A stretch of 64,000 bases of DNA from Bacteroides fragilis (GCF_019583405.1 NZ_SZUU01000008.1:1-64000); one strand, 5' to 3'; positions 41,363-50,576 are shown, counted from the stretch's first letter. Notes: generated by a model not told the origin, from the sequence alone. A program made the numbers and translations.

Positions 41363-42433
41363 TTAGCGGATAGACTTCCCTTGTGTTTTCTCTTCCGTTT
41401 TTACTAATTCTTTCAGTTTACTGGCAAGTGTCTCTCCTTGGATATCTCTTGCCAGAATTTTGCCGGTTGGAGAGAGCAGGATATTCGTAGGAAGCGTCAG
41501 TATGGCATATTGTTTGGCTGTTTCTGAACTAAGCCCTGTAAAATCACATACTTGATCCCAGTCCAGAGTATCTTTTTTAATGGCTGTCTCCCACGCCTTT
41601 CTATCTATGTCAAGTGATATTCCTAATATGGCAAAGTTCTTGTTTTTCTTATATTCCTTATTTAGTTTTCTCAGTTCTGCATTAGCTTCAGGTTGTGAAT
41701 CACACCATGAAGCCCAAAAATTAAGTAGAAGATATCTATTTCTGAATCTTTCGGCTGAGCGTGATAACTTCTCACCCTTTTTATTTGGTAAACTAAAATA
41801 AGGAGCAGATTTACCAACAGTCACTTTTTCCAGTTGATCAATATAGTCGCTGATATTTTCAATATAAGGACGGTCAAGGAGTGCTCCCGTCATGCTTTCG
41901 GTTATTTCTTTTATTTTCGTATAATCCGGCTGTGGTATCTGCACAAAATATTTGTCGAGGAGATAAATACTGGCCAGTGAGGAGTTGTGTTGGCGGATAA
42001 ATGTTTCGGCTTTTTCCTGCATCATTTTATTGGATGCCTGACCCAAACTTTTCTGTTCTTTCATAAAAAGACTCAAGCTTGTGTTCGGTTCATTGCCATC
42101 TATATCCAAATGGCTGAGATCATTGGCATTTCCCTTTATCTTAATTTGGTTTCCTTTATCCAGGAAGAGCGGATACTCTACATTCCCGTTTATCAGGAGT
42201 ACAGTTGCTGTGAGCGTATCGATTACTGTCGAATCTACGTTGAGATTGTAATTAAACTTACCTTCTTGTGCATAAATGGTATCTATGCGATCATATAGAG
42301 CGTCTGTTCCATATAAGTAGAGTGTGTCGTTAGTCAGTCCCTTAAGTTCACCTTCCAGACTGATTTGGGTGCTGTTGCTTTTACAGGCAAACAGGCCAAA
42401 CACGGTAATAAATAGAATCCCTATCTTTCTCAT
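41363..42433 (-). CDS. TlpA/AhpC-type thioredoxin-like lipoprotein with altered active site
   Basis: A 356-residue lipoprotein (MRKIGILFITVFGLFAC, anchor Cys17). An N-terminal DUF4369-type beta domain (about 20-115) precedes a helical linker and a thioredoxin fold (205-350, VGKSAPYFSLPNKKGEKLS, LLLNFWASWCDSQPEA, LPTNILLSPTGKI). The redox motif normally WCxxC reads Trp-Cys244-Asp-Ser-Gln247, so the resolving Cys is missing. It could work by a single-Cys mechanism or have lost oxidoreductase activity. The cis-Pro loop (TLPTN) is kept. Located in the periplasm by signal. Gene order suggests an operon with comM. Confidence 0.87.
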   Translation of the reverse strand: MRKIGILFITVFGLFACKSNSTQISLEGELKGLTNDTLYLYGTDALYDRIDTIYAQEGKFNYNLNVDSTVIDTLTATVLLINGNVEYPLFLDKGNQIKIKGNANDLSHLDIDGNEPNTSLSLFMKEQKSLGQASNKMMQEKAETFIRQHNSSLASIYLLDKYFVQIPQPDYTKIKEITESMTGALLDRPYIENISDYIDQLEKVTVGKSAPYFSLPNKKGEKLSRSAERFRNRYLLLNFWASWCDSQPEANAELRKLNKEYKKNKNFAILGISLDIDRKAWETAIKKDTLDWDQVCDFTGLSSETAKQYAILTLPTNILLSPTGKILARDIQGETLASKLKELVKTEEKTQGKSIR

Positions 42434-42470
42434 TCTTATTTCTTTTCTGCGAAAGTAAGGGTTTTGTAGA

Positions 42471-42512
42471 TAAAAAAAAAGAATTGCCCGCCATTTATGT
42501 GGCGGACAACTC
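42471..42512 (-). terminator. Terminator of the TPR lipoprotein gene
   Basis: A 12-bp stem (42481-42492 with 42501-42512, one mismatch), followed on the minus strand by nine T. It lies 31 bp behind the stop. Confidence 0.9.
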
Positions 42513-42543
42513 CTTTTTTATATTTTTCTCAATAAAGTCTCGC

Positions 42544-44235
42544 TTATTTTACGATGTTCATGAAATCAGAATTCGTATAATATTTAGCGAACTCAAGGTC
42601 TGTAGCAGCTTTCTTAGCCAAAGCCGGGTTCTTAGCTACAGCGCTCTTCAAGCTGCTTGTCAGCATAGAAGTGTTGTTAGTTCTTGCACCCAGAACAGCC
42701 ATCAGATAGTCTGTGTAAGCATCCGGAGTTGAGATACCAGCCAAAGTGTTTTTAGCTTTGTTGTAGTCCTTAGCCAGGATCTGTGCCAAAGCAGCACTGT
42801 TTGTTTTAGTGTCTCCAAATGCGTTTACTGCTCTTTCGTATTGTCCCTGAGCTACGTACAGGTTACCCAATGTTTCGTTCAGTTCTTTAGCACCGGCAGC
42901 TTTACCTAAGTAAGACTCAGCAGCAGCTTTGTCACCCTTAGCCAGAGCGATCAAACCTAAGTTCATATTTACTTCAGGAGCAGCTTTAATGCTTTCTGCC
43001 TTTTTCACGTATGATTGAGCCTTGTCCAAATCACCTGCTTGATAAGCCAGTTTACCCAAGTTGTTGAATGCACGGTAGTCATTCGGGAACTGCTGAGAAG
43101 CTTTTGTATAGATGTCAGCCTTCTTAGCCGGGTCGTTAGTCAGTGTAGCAGCATACAGGATTTCTTCCAGATTCAACTGTTTCGGATCTGTTGCAGCCAG
43201 ATTAGCGATTTCTTCATCAGACTTACCGATGATTTCATAGTTCAAAGTCAAACGAGAACGACGCAACTGCGGCAGGATTTCGTCAGCCAAAGTTTTGTAT
43301 ACAGAAGAGATGTTTTTGATTTCTGTCTCTCTTTGTTCCGGATCCTGATACATAGACAGAACACGAAGAATCAGTTCTTTATCCTGAATGTTTGATTTAG
43401 AAACCAGTTCCTGGAAACCTTCCCAGTCCTGAGCAGTATATTTAGCATCAACCGGAACTTCGATTTTAGCTTTCTTCAGGTCTTTATTGATCAGTTTAGT
43501 AGTGTTACCTTCACGATTCTCAGCCAAACCTGTGTTCAGTTTCACACCACCATCAGGAGAAGCATAAGCAGAAATTTCGATATTGCTGATCTTTTTGTTT
43601 TCTGCGTCGTTTACGTTAGCAACTTCCTTGTTGAATTCTTTAGCGGTTTTCAGTTCGCTTGAACGGATGTTAGCCTGTTGGATAAGGAACATGATGTTAG
43701 CGTTGTGTGCTTCTTTGATGATACGTTGGAAAGCGTCGTCACCCAAAGCCGGATTAGCGCTGCTCAAAGTATTGTTAATCAATTCAGAAGTAGAGATCAC
43801 ACCGTCTGCAATCTTCACTGCAGGGATAGCGATTGTTTTCTTTCCAACTTTTGCGTTGAATTCAAGGTACAGTTCAGACTTAGCCATTTCAGGAACATAG
43901 TCGAATGTAGTTTTCATCGTGTAATTACCACCCATCTTGTAAGAGATAGTCTGGTCATTACCTTCTACCTTTTCACCCTGGAATACAGCAGGCTGTCCTT
44001 TCACTTGTCCACCTTCCCATTTCAGGACCGGAGTTACTTCAACAACTGCGTTCTTTTTGAAATACTTTTCAGGGAACTTTCCGTTGATAGTCACAGGAAC
44101 TTTACCACCTACAGCTTCCAGTACCTGAGGAGTCGTAGTGAAGTAATCAGATGACAGTGCACCCATTTTGTTGCTACATGATGACAATGCAACAACCAAT
44201 GCCATAAGTAAAGGCAAATACAACTTCTTGATCAT
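42544..44235 (-). CDS. Large outer-membrane-associated TPR lipoprotein
   Basis: A 563-residue lipoprotein (MIKKLYLPLLMALVVALSSC, anchor Cys20). The N-terminal ~150 residues are beta-rich (EAVGGKVPVTINGKFPEKYF). A middle region includes an OmpA-like looking stretch (KISNIEISAYASPDGGVKLNTGLAENRE, about 210-240) without the full peptidoglycan-binding motif. The C-terminal part has TPR repeats (FNNLGKLAYQAGDLDKAQSYVKKAE, NMNLGLIALAKGDKAAAESYLGKA). Codon use is uniform and strongly biased, and the promoter and terminator are both near perfect, so the protein is probably abundant. Function not established. Confidence 0.85.
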   Translation of the reverse strand: MIKKLYLPLLMALVVALSSCSNKMGALSSDYFTTTPQVLEAVGGKVPVTINGKFPEKYFKKNAVVEVTPVLKWEGGQVKGQPAVFQGEKVEGNDQTISYKMGGNYTMKTTFDYVPEMAKSELYLEFNAKVGKKTIAIPAVKIADGVISTSELINNTLSSANPALGDDAFQRIIKEAHNANIMFLIQQANIRSSELKTAKEFNKEVANVNDAENKKISNIEISAYASPDGGVKLNTGLAENREGNTTKLINKDLKKAKIEVPVDAKYTAQDWEGFQELVSKSNIQDKELILRVLSMYQDPEQRETEIKNISSVYKTLADEILPQLRRSRLTLNYEIIGKSDEEIANLAATDPKQLNLEEILYAATLTNDPAKKADIYTKASQQFPNDYRAFNNLGKLAYQAGDLDKAQSYVKKAESIKAAPEVNMNLGLIALAKGDKAAAESYLGKAAGAKELNETLGNLYVAQGQYERAVNAFGDTKTNSAALAQILAKDYNKAKNTLAGISTPDAYTDYLMAVLGARTNNTSMLTSSLKSAVAKNPALAKKAATDLEFAKYYTNSDFMNIVK

Positions 44236-44313
44236 TTTAGGTATAAATTAAATGTTTGTAATTGAAATTTTGTCTATTCAATATGCATCTGTGGATTGTC
44301 CATAAATGCCACG

Positions 44314-44345
44314 CAAAGATATTAATTCTTATACATTTAGGCAAA
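44314..44345 (-). promoter_or_regulatory. Promoter of the TPR lipoprotein gene
   Basis: On the minus strand TTTG (44342-44345), 20-bp spacer, TATCTTTG (44314-44321): a full Bacteroides -33/-7 promoter with a ~70-base 5' leader. Confidence 0.85.
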
Positions 44346-44438
44346 TACACCCTTAATTTTATTATAATTTAATGAAAACTGTCGCATTCCCGAGCTGTTC
44401 AACACTATTTCTCTCTTTAAATAACGTCAAATCAGACT

Positions 44439-45398
44439 TTATTGTTTATTGAAATGCCTTTTTTCTTGCCGATATTTGATGTTGCGCGGATGGTGTTCTA
44501 TGATTTCACTTCGCAGCATATTACGGTCGATATGTGTGTAAATCTCGGTGGTCGAAATTGATTCATGTCCGAGCATGCATTGAATAGCTCTCAGGTTGGC
44601 GCCTCCTTCAAGAAGGTGTGTTGCGAAAGAATGCCGGAATGTGTGTGGACTGATGTTTTTGGTGATACCTGCCATATCGGCCAGTTCTTTGATAAGATGA
44701 AAGATCATGATACGTGATAGGTGGGTTCCCCGTCTGCTTAAAAATAGATAATCCTCATAATCTTTTTTTATGTTAATCCGGTTTCGATCCATGAAATAGT
44801 ATTTTATTTCCTGAATGGCTCTGGGGGAGATGGGCACCAATCGTTGTTTACTACCTTTTCCTTCTACTTTAATGAATCCTTCATTAAAATAAAGATCTGA
44901 TAGTTTTAAGTTGGTTAATTCCGAAACCCGTAAGCCACAGCTATAGAGTGTTTCCAATATTGCCCGATTTCGCTGTCCTTCATTTTTGCTCAGATCTACT
45001 GTTGAGATAATACGGTCTATTTCCTCTACAGTCAATACTTCCGGTAGTTTAAAACCAATCTTGGGACCTTCCAGTAATTCACTCGGATCAGCTTCTATAT
45101 AATCGGCCATTATCAGAAAATGGAAGAAAGACTTGACGCCGGAAATGATGCGTGCCTGTGATCGGGCATGGATACCGATATCATGCAGTCCGGCTGCAAA
45201 ACGCTGAAGGTCTTTCAGGCTGATTTCCAGTATATCCACACCTTCGGCCGATAAAAAGTTCAATAGTTTATCCAAATCCGTCAAATAAGCATCCAATGTG
45301 TTTTTGGATAATGACTTTTCCAGTTTCAAATACTGTTGGTACTTTTTGATAATCAACCCTTGCTCATCCTTCTTTTTTGTTTTTTCGTCTAATTTCAT
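44439..45398 (-). CDS. xerD: Tyrosine recombinase XerD
   Basis: Site-specific recombinase resolving chromosome dimers at dif. The 319-residue protein has a SAM-like N-terminal DNA-binding domain (about 18-105, YLKLEKSLSKNTLDAYLTDL) and a catalytic domain with the first Arg in SCGLRVSELTNL, the HxxR box in HTFRHSFATHLLEGG, the His of LGHESISTTEIYTH and the nucleophile Tyr in EIYTH. Being next to housekeeping genes, with no element ends nearby, it is the chromosomal Xer enzyme rather than a mobile-element integrase. It is divergent from aroQ. Confidence 0.92.
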   Translation of the reverse strand: MKLDEKTKKKDEQGLIIKKYQQYLKLEKSLSKNTLDAYLTDLDKLLNFLSAEGVDILEISLKDLQRFAAGLHDIGIHARSQARIISGVKSFFHFLIMADYIEADPSELLEGPKIGFKLPEVLTVEEIDRIISTVDLSKNEGQRNRAILETLYSCGLRVSELTNLKLSDLYFNEGFIKVEGKGSKQRLVPISPRAIQEIKYYFMDRNRINIKKDYEDYLFLSRRGTHLSRIMIFHLIKELADMAGITKNISPHTFRHSFATHLLEGGANLRAIQCMLGHESISTTEIYTHIDRNMLRSEIIEHHPRNIKYRQEKRHFNKQ

Positions 45399-45408
45399 TT
45401 CTTTTTTC

Positions 45409-45416
45409 TACCTTTG
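45409..45416 (+). promoter_or_regulatory. -7 promoter box for aroQ
   Basis: TACCTTTG on the plus strand (TAnnTTTG), 55 bp before the aroQ ATG. It pairs with an identical, oppositely oriented box at 45442. Confidence 0.6.
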
Positions 45417-45441
45417 CATCTTGAAATATTGTTCTCGAAGA

Positions 45442-45449
45442 CAAAGGTA
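45442..45449 (-). promoter_or_regulatory. -7 promoter box for xerD
   Basis: TACCTTTG on the minus strand. The divergent aroQ box lies upstream of it, so the two promoters face away from each other only after overlapping, which may couple their use. Confidence 0.6.
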
Positions 45450-45471
45450 TTAAAAATAGCAGGATTGTGTT

Positions 45472-45891
45472 ATGAGGATACAAATTATTAATGGTCCCAA
45501 TATTAATCTTTTGGGCAAGCGTGAACCTTCTATATATGGAAGCGTTACATTTGAAGAGTATTTGGGTGAGCTTCGTAAAAAATATCCCGATGTGGAGTTG
45601 GGTTATTTCCAGTCGAACGTTGAAGGAGAAATGATAGATAAAATTCAGCAGACCGGTTTCGATGTGGATGGAATTGTTTTGAATGCAGGAGCCTATACGC
45701 ACACTTCCATTGCTTTGCAGGATGCCATCCGTTCCGTTCCCTCTCCTGTGATTGAGGTTCATATTTCCAATGTTCATGCCCGCGAATCGTTCCGTCATGT
45801 TTCTATGATTGCTTGTGCCTGTAAAGGTGTGATTTGTGGATTTGGATTGAACTCATATCGTCTGGCACTTGAGGCTTTATTAGATAAATAG
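45472..45891 (+). CDS. aroQ: 3-dehydroquinate dehydratase, type II
   Basis: Third step of the shikimate pathway: 3-dehydroquinate to 3-dehydroshikimate. The 139-residue protein is the small type II form, with INGPNINLLGKREPSIYG (catalytic Tyr22, and Arg17 on the mobile loop), FQSNVEGEMIDKIQ, LNAGAYTHTSIALQDAI (catalytic His) and EVHISNVHARESFRH. It precedes pyruvate kinase by 28 bp and is probably on the same transcript. Confidence 0.95.
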   Translation: MRIQIINGPNINLLGKREPSIYGSVTFEEYLGELRKKYPDVELGYFQSNVEGEMIDKIQQTGFDVDGIVLNAGAYTHTSIALQDAIRSVPSPVIEVHISNVHARESFRHVSMIACACKGVICGFGLNSYRLALEALLDK

Positions 45892-45919
45892 GTATAAATA
45901 TAAATTAGGTAGATAGATT

Positions 45920-47377
45920 ATGTTGCTGAAACAGACTAAAATCGTAGCTTCCATCTCAGACAGACGTTGCGATGTAGATTTTATAAAAGAGTTGTTTGAT
46001 GCAGGGATGAATGTGGTTCGTATGAACACAGCTCACGCCAGTCGTGAAGGGTTTGAAGCGTTGATTGCCAATGTTCGTACCGTGTCCAATCGCATCGCTA
46101 TCCTTATGGATACTAAAGGCCCGGAGGTACGTACCACTGCCAATGCGGAACCAATACTTTATCAGATTGGTGAGAAGGTTAAAATTGTGGGGGATCCCGA
46201 ACGTGAGACTACCCGTGAATGTATTGCCGTTTCTTATCCGAACTTCGTACACGATCTGAATATAGGTGGGACTATTTTGATTGACGATGGTGATCTTGAG
46301 TTGCGGGTTATTGATAAAACGTCCGAATATTTACTTTGTGAGGTGCAGAATGAAGCAACTTTGGGGAGTCGTAAGAGTGTAAATGTTCCCGGAGTTCGTA
46401 TCAACTTGCCTTCTCTGACTGAAAAAGATCGTAATAACATTCTTTATGCAATAGAAAAAGATATTGATTTCATAGCACATTCTTTTGTACGTAACCGTCA
46501 GGATGTGCTTGATATTCGTGAAATTCTGGATGCACACAACAGTGATATCCGTATTATTGCTAAGATAGAGAATCAAGAAGGTGTAGATAACATCGATGAG
46601 ATTCTGGAAGTTGCTGATGGAGTGATGGTAGCTCGCGGTGACTTGGGTATTGAAGTTCCACAGGAACGTATCCCGGGTATTCAGCGTACATTGATCCGTA
46701 AATGTATTCTTGCCAAGAAGCCGGTAATCGTAGCTACACAGATGTTACATACGATGATAAATAATCCGCGTCCGACTCGTGCTGAAGTAACCGATATTGC
46801 CAATGCTATCTATTATCGTACAGATGCTTTGATGTTGAGTGGTGAAACTGCGTATGGTAAATATCCGGTGGAGGCTGTGAAAACCATGACTAAGATTGCT
46901 GCGCAGGCTGAAAAAGACAAATTGGAAGAAAATGATATCCGTATTCCTCTGGATGAGAATAGTAATGACGTGACTGCTTTCCTTGCCAAACAGGCTGTAA
47001 AAGCAACTACTAAACTAAAAATACGCGCTATCATTACTGATAGCTATCAAGGGCGCACTGCACGTAATCTGGCTGCTTTCCGTGGTAAATATCCGGTGCT
47101 TGCCATTTGCTATAAAGAGAAAACGATGCGTCACCTGGCACTCTCTTATGGAGTGGAGGCAATCTACATGCCTGAGTTGGCCAACGGACAGGAGTATTAT
47201 TTTGCCGCTCTGCGTCGTTTATTGAAAGAAGGACGTTTACATCCTACTGATATGGTGGGTTATCTGAGTAGCGGTAAAGCCGGGACACAGACCTCTTTCC
47301 TTGAGATCAATGTTGTGGAAGATGCTTTGAAGCATGCCGGTGACAGTGTATTGCCTAATAGCAACCGTTATCTGTAG
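45920..47377 (+). CDS. pyk: Pyruvate kinase
   Basis: Last step of glycolysis, phosphoenolpyruvate plus ADP to pyruvate plus ATP. The 485-residue protein has the A-domain start TKIVASISDRRCDVDFIKELF, MNTAHASREG, MDTKGPEVRTT, the B domain (about 70-165) and the active-site signature IIAKIENQEGVDNIDEIL with the catalytic Lys. GDLGIEVPQERIPGIQ and MLSGETAYGKYPVEAV complete the barrel, and a C-terminal regulatory domain (about 345-485) follows. The O-methyltransferase gene starts 6 bp after its stop. Confidence 0.96.
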   Translation: MLLKQTKIVASISDRRCDVDFIKELFDAGMNVVRMNTAHASREGFEALIANVRTVSNRIAILMDTKGPEVRTTANAEPILYQIGEKVKIVGDPERETTRECIAVSYPNFVHDLNIGGTILIDDGDLELRVIDKTSEYLLCEVQNEATLGSRKSVNVPGVRINLPSLTEKDRNNILYAIEKDIDFIAHSFVRNRQDVLDIREILDAHNSDIRIIAKIENQEGVDNIDEILEVADGVMVARGDLGIEVPQERIPGIQRTLIRKCILAKKPVIVATQMLHTMINNPRPTRAEVTDIANAIYYRTDALMLSGETAYGKYPVEAVKTMTKIAAQAEKDKLEENDIRIPLDENSNDVTAFLAKQAVKATTKLKIRAIITDSYQGRTARNLAAFRGKYPVLAICYKEKTMRHLALSYGVEAIYMPELANGQEYYFAALRRLLKEGRLHPTDMVGYLSSGKAGTQTSFLEINVVEDALKHAGDSVLPNSNRYL

Positions 47378-47383
47378 GATGAG

Positions 47384-48022
47384 ATGAAAGAGACCGATCT
47401 TTTAGACGAATATATCCTAAAGCATATCGATGAAGAAGGTGAATACCTGAAAGCTCTTTACCGGGATACGCATGTCAAGCTTCTGCGTCCCCGTATGGCT
47501 TCCGGTCATCTGCAGGGGCGTATGTTGAAGATGTTTGTTCGTATGATACGGCCTCGCCAGATATTAGAAATAGGAACTTATAGTGGTTATTCCGCCCTTT
47601 GCTTGGCCGAAGGACTTGAGGAGGGTGGAATGCTTCATACATTTGAGATAAATGACGAACAGGAAGACTTTACCCGTCCCTGGCTCGAAAATTCAGCTTA
47701 TGCTGATAAAATTAAATTCTACATTGGAGATGCTCTCCAATTGATACCTGCATTGGGAGTTACGTTTGACCTTGCTTTTGTGGATGGCGATAAACGTAAG
47801 TATATTGAATATTATGAGATGACTCTTGCACATCTTTCTCCCGGAGGATATATCATAGCCGATAACACTTTATGGGATGGTCATGTGCTGGAAGAGCCCC
47901 ATAGCAACGACTATCAGACCATAGGTATTAAGGCTTTCAACGAATTGGTGGCACATGATGAACGAGTGGAGAAAGTAATCCTCCCTTTGCGTGATGGACT
48001 GACCATTATTCGTAAGAAGTGA
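47384..48022 (+). CDS. SAM-dependent O-methyltransferase (caffeoyl-CoA OMT-like)
   Basis: A 212-residue class I methyltransferase with SAM-binding motif ILEIGTYSGYSALCLAEGL (about 61-79), acidic loop FEINDEQEDF and FDLAFVDGDKRKYIEYY with metal-binding Asp residues, then IIADNTLWDGHVLE. These are the marks of the cation-dependent O-methyltransferase 3 family. In bacteria the substrates are mostly unknown; possible targets are small catechols. It overlaps no gene but lies 6 bp behind pyruvate kinase. Confidence 0.9.
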   Translation: MKETDLLDEYILKHIDEEGEYLKALYRDTHVKLLRPRMASGHLQGRMLKMFVRMIRPRQILEIGTYSGYSALCLAEGLEEGGMLHTFEINDEQEDFTRPWLENSAYADKIKFYIGDALQLIPALGVTFDLAFVDGDKRKYIEYYEMTLAHLSPGGYIIADNTLWDGHVLEEPHSNDYQTIGIKAFNELVAHDERVEKVILPLRDGLTIIRKK

Positions 48023-48120
48023 GATGTGTATTAGTTGATTATTCTTTAGCATTGGAAAAATAATTCAATAATGAAGATTAAAAATAGTACATATTTTATC
48101 TGTCAAACGATATATTTCTC

Positions 48121-48128
48121 TAATTTTG
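48121..48128 (+). promoter_or_regulatory. -7 promoter box for rbfA
   Basis: TAATTTTG matches TAnnTTTG, 58 bp before the rbfA ATG. A TTTA at 48095-48098 could serve as a weak -33 element with a 22-bp spacer. Confidence 0.5.
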
Positions 48129-48186
48129 TGTTCTATTGTAACAAGTACTAATTGCTTGTTTGATAAAATAATTACGTAGTAAGTTT

Positions 48187-48519
48187 ATGGAGACAACGAG
48201 ACAGAATAAGATAGCCCGTCTGTTACAGAAGGAACTCAGTGAGATTTTTCTGTTGCAGACCAAAGCCATGCCCGGTGTGTTGGTATCAGTCAGTGCTGTA
48301 CGTATCAGCCCTGATATGAGCATTGCCCGCGTATATTTAAGCGTCTTCCCTTCTGATAAAAGCGAAGAAATGGTAAAGAATATCAATAATAATATGAAGT
48401 CCATCCGTTTCGAACTCGGTACCCGTGTTCGTCATCAGTTGCGCATTATCCCCGAATTGAAATTTTTTGTGGACGATTCGCTGGACTACATTGAAAAGAT
48501 AGATGCCTTGTTGAAGTGA
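48187..48519 (+). CDS. rbfA: 30S ribosome-binding factor A
   Basis: Assists late 16S rRNA processing and 30S maturation, and helps at low temperature. The 110-residue protein has the KH-like fold pattern: RQNKIARLLQKELSEIFLLQ, VSVSAVRISPDMSIARVYLSVFP and RFELGTRVRHQLRIIPELKFFVDDSLDYIEKI. Its stop overlaps the GTG start of the ABC permease gene by 4 bp. Confidence 0.95.
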   Translation: METTRQNKIARLLQKELSEIFLLQTKAMPGVLVSVSAVRISPDMSIARVYLSVFPSDKSEEMVKNINNNMKSIRFELGTRVRHQLRIIPELKFFVDDSLDYIEKIDALLK

Positions 48520-49754
48520 ATCTTCCCTTCTACATAGCCCGGCGATATCTTTTCTCAAAGAAGAAACACAATGCCATTAATATCATTTCGGCTATTTCCG
48601 TGTGTGGAGTAGCATTGGCTACGATGGCAATGGTGTGTACACTTTCCGTATTCAATGGTTTTCAGGATACAGTAGCCGATCTGTTTACTGTGTTTGATCC
48701 GGAACTGAAAGTGACGATTGCCGAAGGGAAAGTTTTCGATGCACAGGACCCGCGTATTCAGGCTATCCGGCAGATGCCGGAAGTAGATGTGTTGACTGAA
48801 ACACTTGAAGAGAATGCGATGGTGCAATATAAGGATCGTCAAACAATGGCTGTTATAAAGGGAGTACAAGATAATTTTGAGCAGTTGACTGCGATAGATA
48901 GTATCCTTTATGGAGCAGGCGAGTTTTTGTTGAACGATTCTGTTGTGGATTATGGAGTGATGGGGATTGAGCTTGTCTCTACATTGGGGACCGGAATCAG
49001 GTTTGTCGATCCTTTGCAGGTATATATTCCTAAAAGGAATGGAAAGGTTAATCTTGCAAATCCGGCTGCTTCCTTTAATATGGATTATTTGTATTCGCCC
49101 GGTGTAGTGTTTGTAGTCAATCAGCAGAAGTATGACGGACAGTATATTCTCACTTCGTTGGATTTTGCCCGGCGTTTGCTTGATTATACTACCGAAGTGT
49201 CTGCAATAGAACTGAAACTAAAGCCGGGATCTAATATTTCTGTAGTGAAAGAAAAGATCGGGAAGGCGTTAGGAGATGGTTTTGTTATTCGTAACCGTTA
49301 CGAGCAGCAGGAGGATGTGTTTCGCATCATGGAGATAGAGAAATTGGTTTCGTATTTGTTTCTTACCTTTATTCTCGTGATCGCCTGTTTCAATGTGATA
49401 GGTTCGCTGTCGATGCTTATTCTGGATAAAAAGGAAGATGTGAATACACTTCGTAAATTGGGAGCTGACGATCGGCTTGTTTCGCGTATTTTTCTTTTCG
49501 AAGGATGCATGATTTCCTTTTATGGAGCTATAATCGGGATTATACTCGGCTTAGTTCTATGTTGGGTTCAGATGGCCTACGGGATAGTTTCATTGGGTGG
49601 AGGTAATGCTGCAGGTAATTTTGTAGTTGATTCCTATCCGGTCAGTGTTCATTTGGGGGATGTCATCGTGATATTTATTACCGTATTTACTGTCGGATTT
49701 TTATCTGTCTGGTATCCGGTAAGGTATTTGAGTAAACGTTTACTGAAAATGTAG
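48516..49754 (+). CDS. LolC/LolE-type lipoprotein-releasing ABC permease
   Basis: A 412-residue membrane protein with a first helix at about 20-42 (AINIISAISVCGVALATMAM), a large periplasmic MacB-PCD-like domain (about 45-265) and a C-terminal FtsX domain of three helices (about 270-405, YLFLTFILVIACFNVIGSL). The FtsX/LolE plan implies export of lipoproteins to the outer membrane, together with a LolD-like ATPase that is not in this window. The start codon is GTG within GTGA at the rbfA stop. Bacteroides carry very many lipoproteins, which fits the role. Confidence 0.88.
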   Translation: MNLPFYIARRYLFSKKKHNAINIISAISVCGVALATMAMVCTLSVFNGFQDTVADLFTVFDPELKVTIAEGKVFDAQDPRIQAIRQMPEVDVLTETLEENAMVQYKDRQTMAVIKGVQDNFEQLTAIDSILYGAGEFLLNDSVVDYGVMGIELVSTLGTGIRFVDPLQVYIPKRNGKVNLANPAASFNMDYLYSPGVVFVVNQQKYDGQYILTSLDFARRLLDYTTEVSAIELKLKPGSNISVVKEKIGKALGDGFVIRNRYEQQEDVFRIMEIEKLVSYLFLTFILVIACFNVIGSLSMLILDKKEDVNTLRKLGADDRLVSRIFLFEGCMISFYGAIIGIILGLVLCWVQMAYGIVSLGGGNAAGNFVVDSYPVSVHLGDVIVIFITVFTVGFLSVWYPVRYLSKRLLKM

Positions 49755-49955
49755 AGAACATTTTGATCGATTAAATTGTTCTATTAGTCGATTTCCATTT
49801 TTTATTTTTATAGAAATGTTTATTTTTGATTTATTAATGAAAATCATCATGTTTATATATAGTGTTAATAGTATCTCTGTGAAGAGAGAATTGTTATGTA
49901 AGTGTAATACCTCTCTATGAAAGAAAGTTTCGTTTTTCATAAAAACTGATGATTG

Positions 49956-49990
49956 GCGCTGTTCTGTCCCAACGGGGAAGAGCAGCGCTA
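49956..49990 (-). terminator. Hairpin behind the sigma factor gene
   Basis: A 10-bp stem (GCGCTGTTCT with AGAGCAGCGC, one G-T pair) plus inner pairing. On the minus strand CAGTTTTTAT follows after about 10 bases. It may end the sigma factor transcript and also the rightward one. A hairpin with the same GGCGCTG start stands at 58904. Confidence 0.5.
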
Positions 49991-49996
49991 CTTCAT

Positions 49997-50548
49997 TTAT
50001 AATGAAAGGAATAATGTGTAAAGCTTGATGTTTTTTCTTAGAAACTTCAAAGCATCGGATATGTGGTGTTCCACTGTTCTTTCCGATATTTGAAGTTTTT
50101 CTGCAATTTCACGATAAGAAAGTTCTTCGTCCCTGCTCAGACGGAACACTTCCTGTTGCCGGGGTGGTAACATTGAAATTAGTGATTCGATATGTGTCCG
50201 TAGATTGGCTGCATCCAGTTCTTCTTCTATATCATATGATTCTTCTACTGCTTCTATCACTGACAGTTGGTAGAAAGCTTCGTTCAGATTCTTGCGGGAG
50301 CGGTTAAAAACAAGGTTACGCATGGTGATGAACAGATATCCTGCAAAGTTTTGTTCTTCATCCAGGGACTCTCTGCTCTCCCAGATTTTAATGAAAACCT
50401 CTTGAACGATTTCTTCCACATCAACCAAAGAAGTGACATAAAGTCGCGTAAAGTTGTAAACCTTAGCCCAATAAGAGTGGTACAAGAATGCAAAGGCAGC
50501 TTTATCATTGCGGGTTTTTAGTTTAATAATTGCTTCTTTTTCGTTCAT
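49997..50548 (-). CDS. ECF-type RNA polymerase sigma factor
   Basis: A 183-residue sigma-70 group 4 factor. Region 2 spans about 20-90 (AFAFLYHSYWAKVYNFTRLY, DVEEIVQEVFIKIWESRESL); region 4 about 115-170 (LPPRQQEVFRLSRDEELSYREIAEKLQISERTVEHHISDAL). It belongs to the Bacteroidetes FecI-like group that works with FecR anti-sigma factors. It is transcribed away from fecR, with 150 bp between the starts, while most such pairs are read in the same direction. It likely drives the SusC/SusD genes when FecR releases it. Confidence 0.92.
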   Translation of the reverse strand: MNEKEAIIKLKTRNDKAAFAFLYHSYWAKVYNFTRLYVTSLVDVEEIVQEVFIKIWESRESLDEEQNFAGYLFITMRNLVFNRSRKNLNEAFYQLSVIEAVEESYDIEEELDAANLRTHIESLISMLPPRQQEVFRLSRDEELSYREIAEKLQISERTVEHHISDALKFLRKNIKLYTLFLSL

Positions 50549-50568
50549 TAAGAGTTACGTTTGGATTA

Positions 50569-50576
50569 CAAATATA
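50569..50576 (-). promoter_or_regulatory. -7 promoter box for the sigma factor gene
   Basis: TATATTTG on the minus strand (TAnnTTTG), 20 bp before the start. Confidence 0.5.

Noticed and set aside
44439..45398. Tyrosine recombinase as integrase of a mobile element or invertase
   Set aside because: Motifs and length fit chromosomal XerD; it is surrounded by housekeeping genes, and no attachment-site repeats or mobility genes are near.
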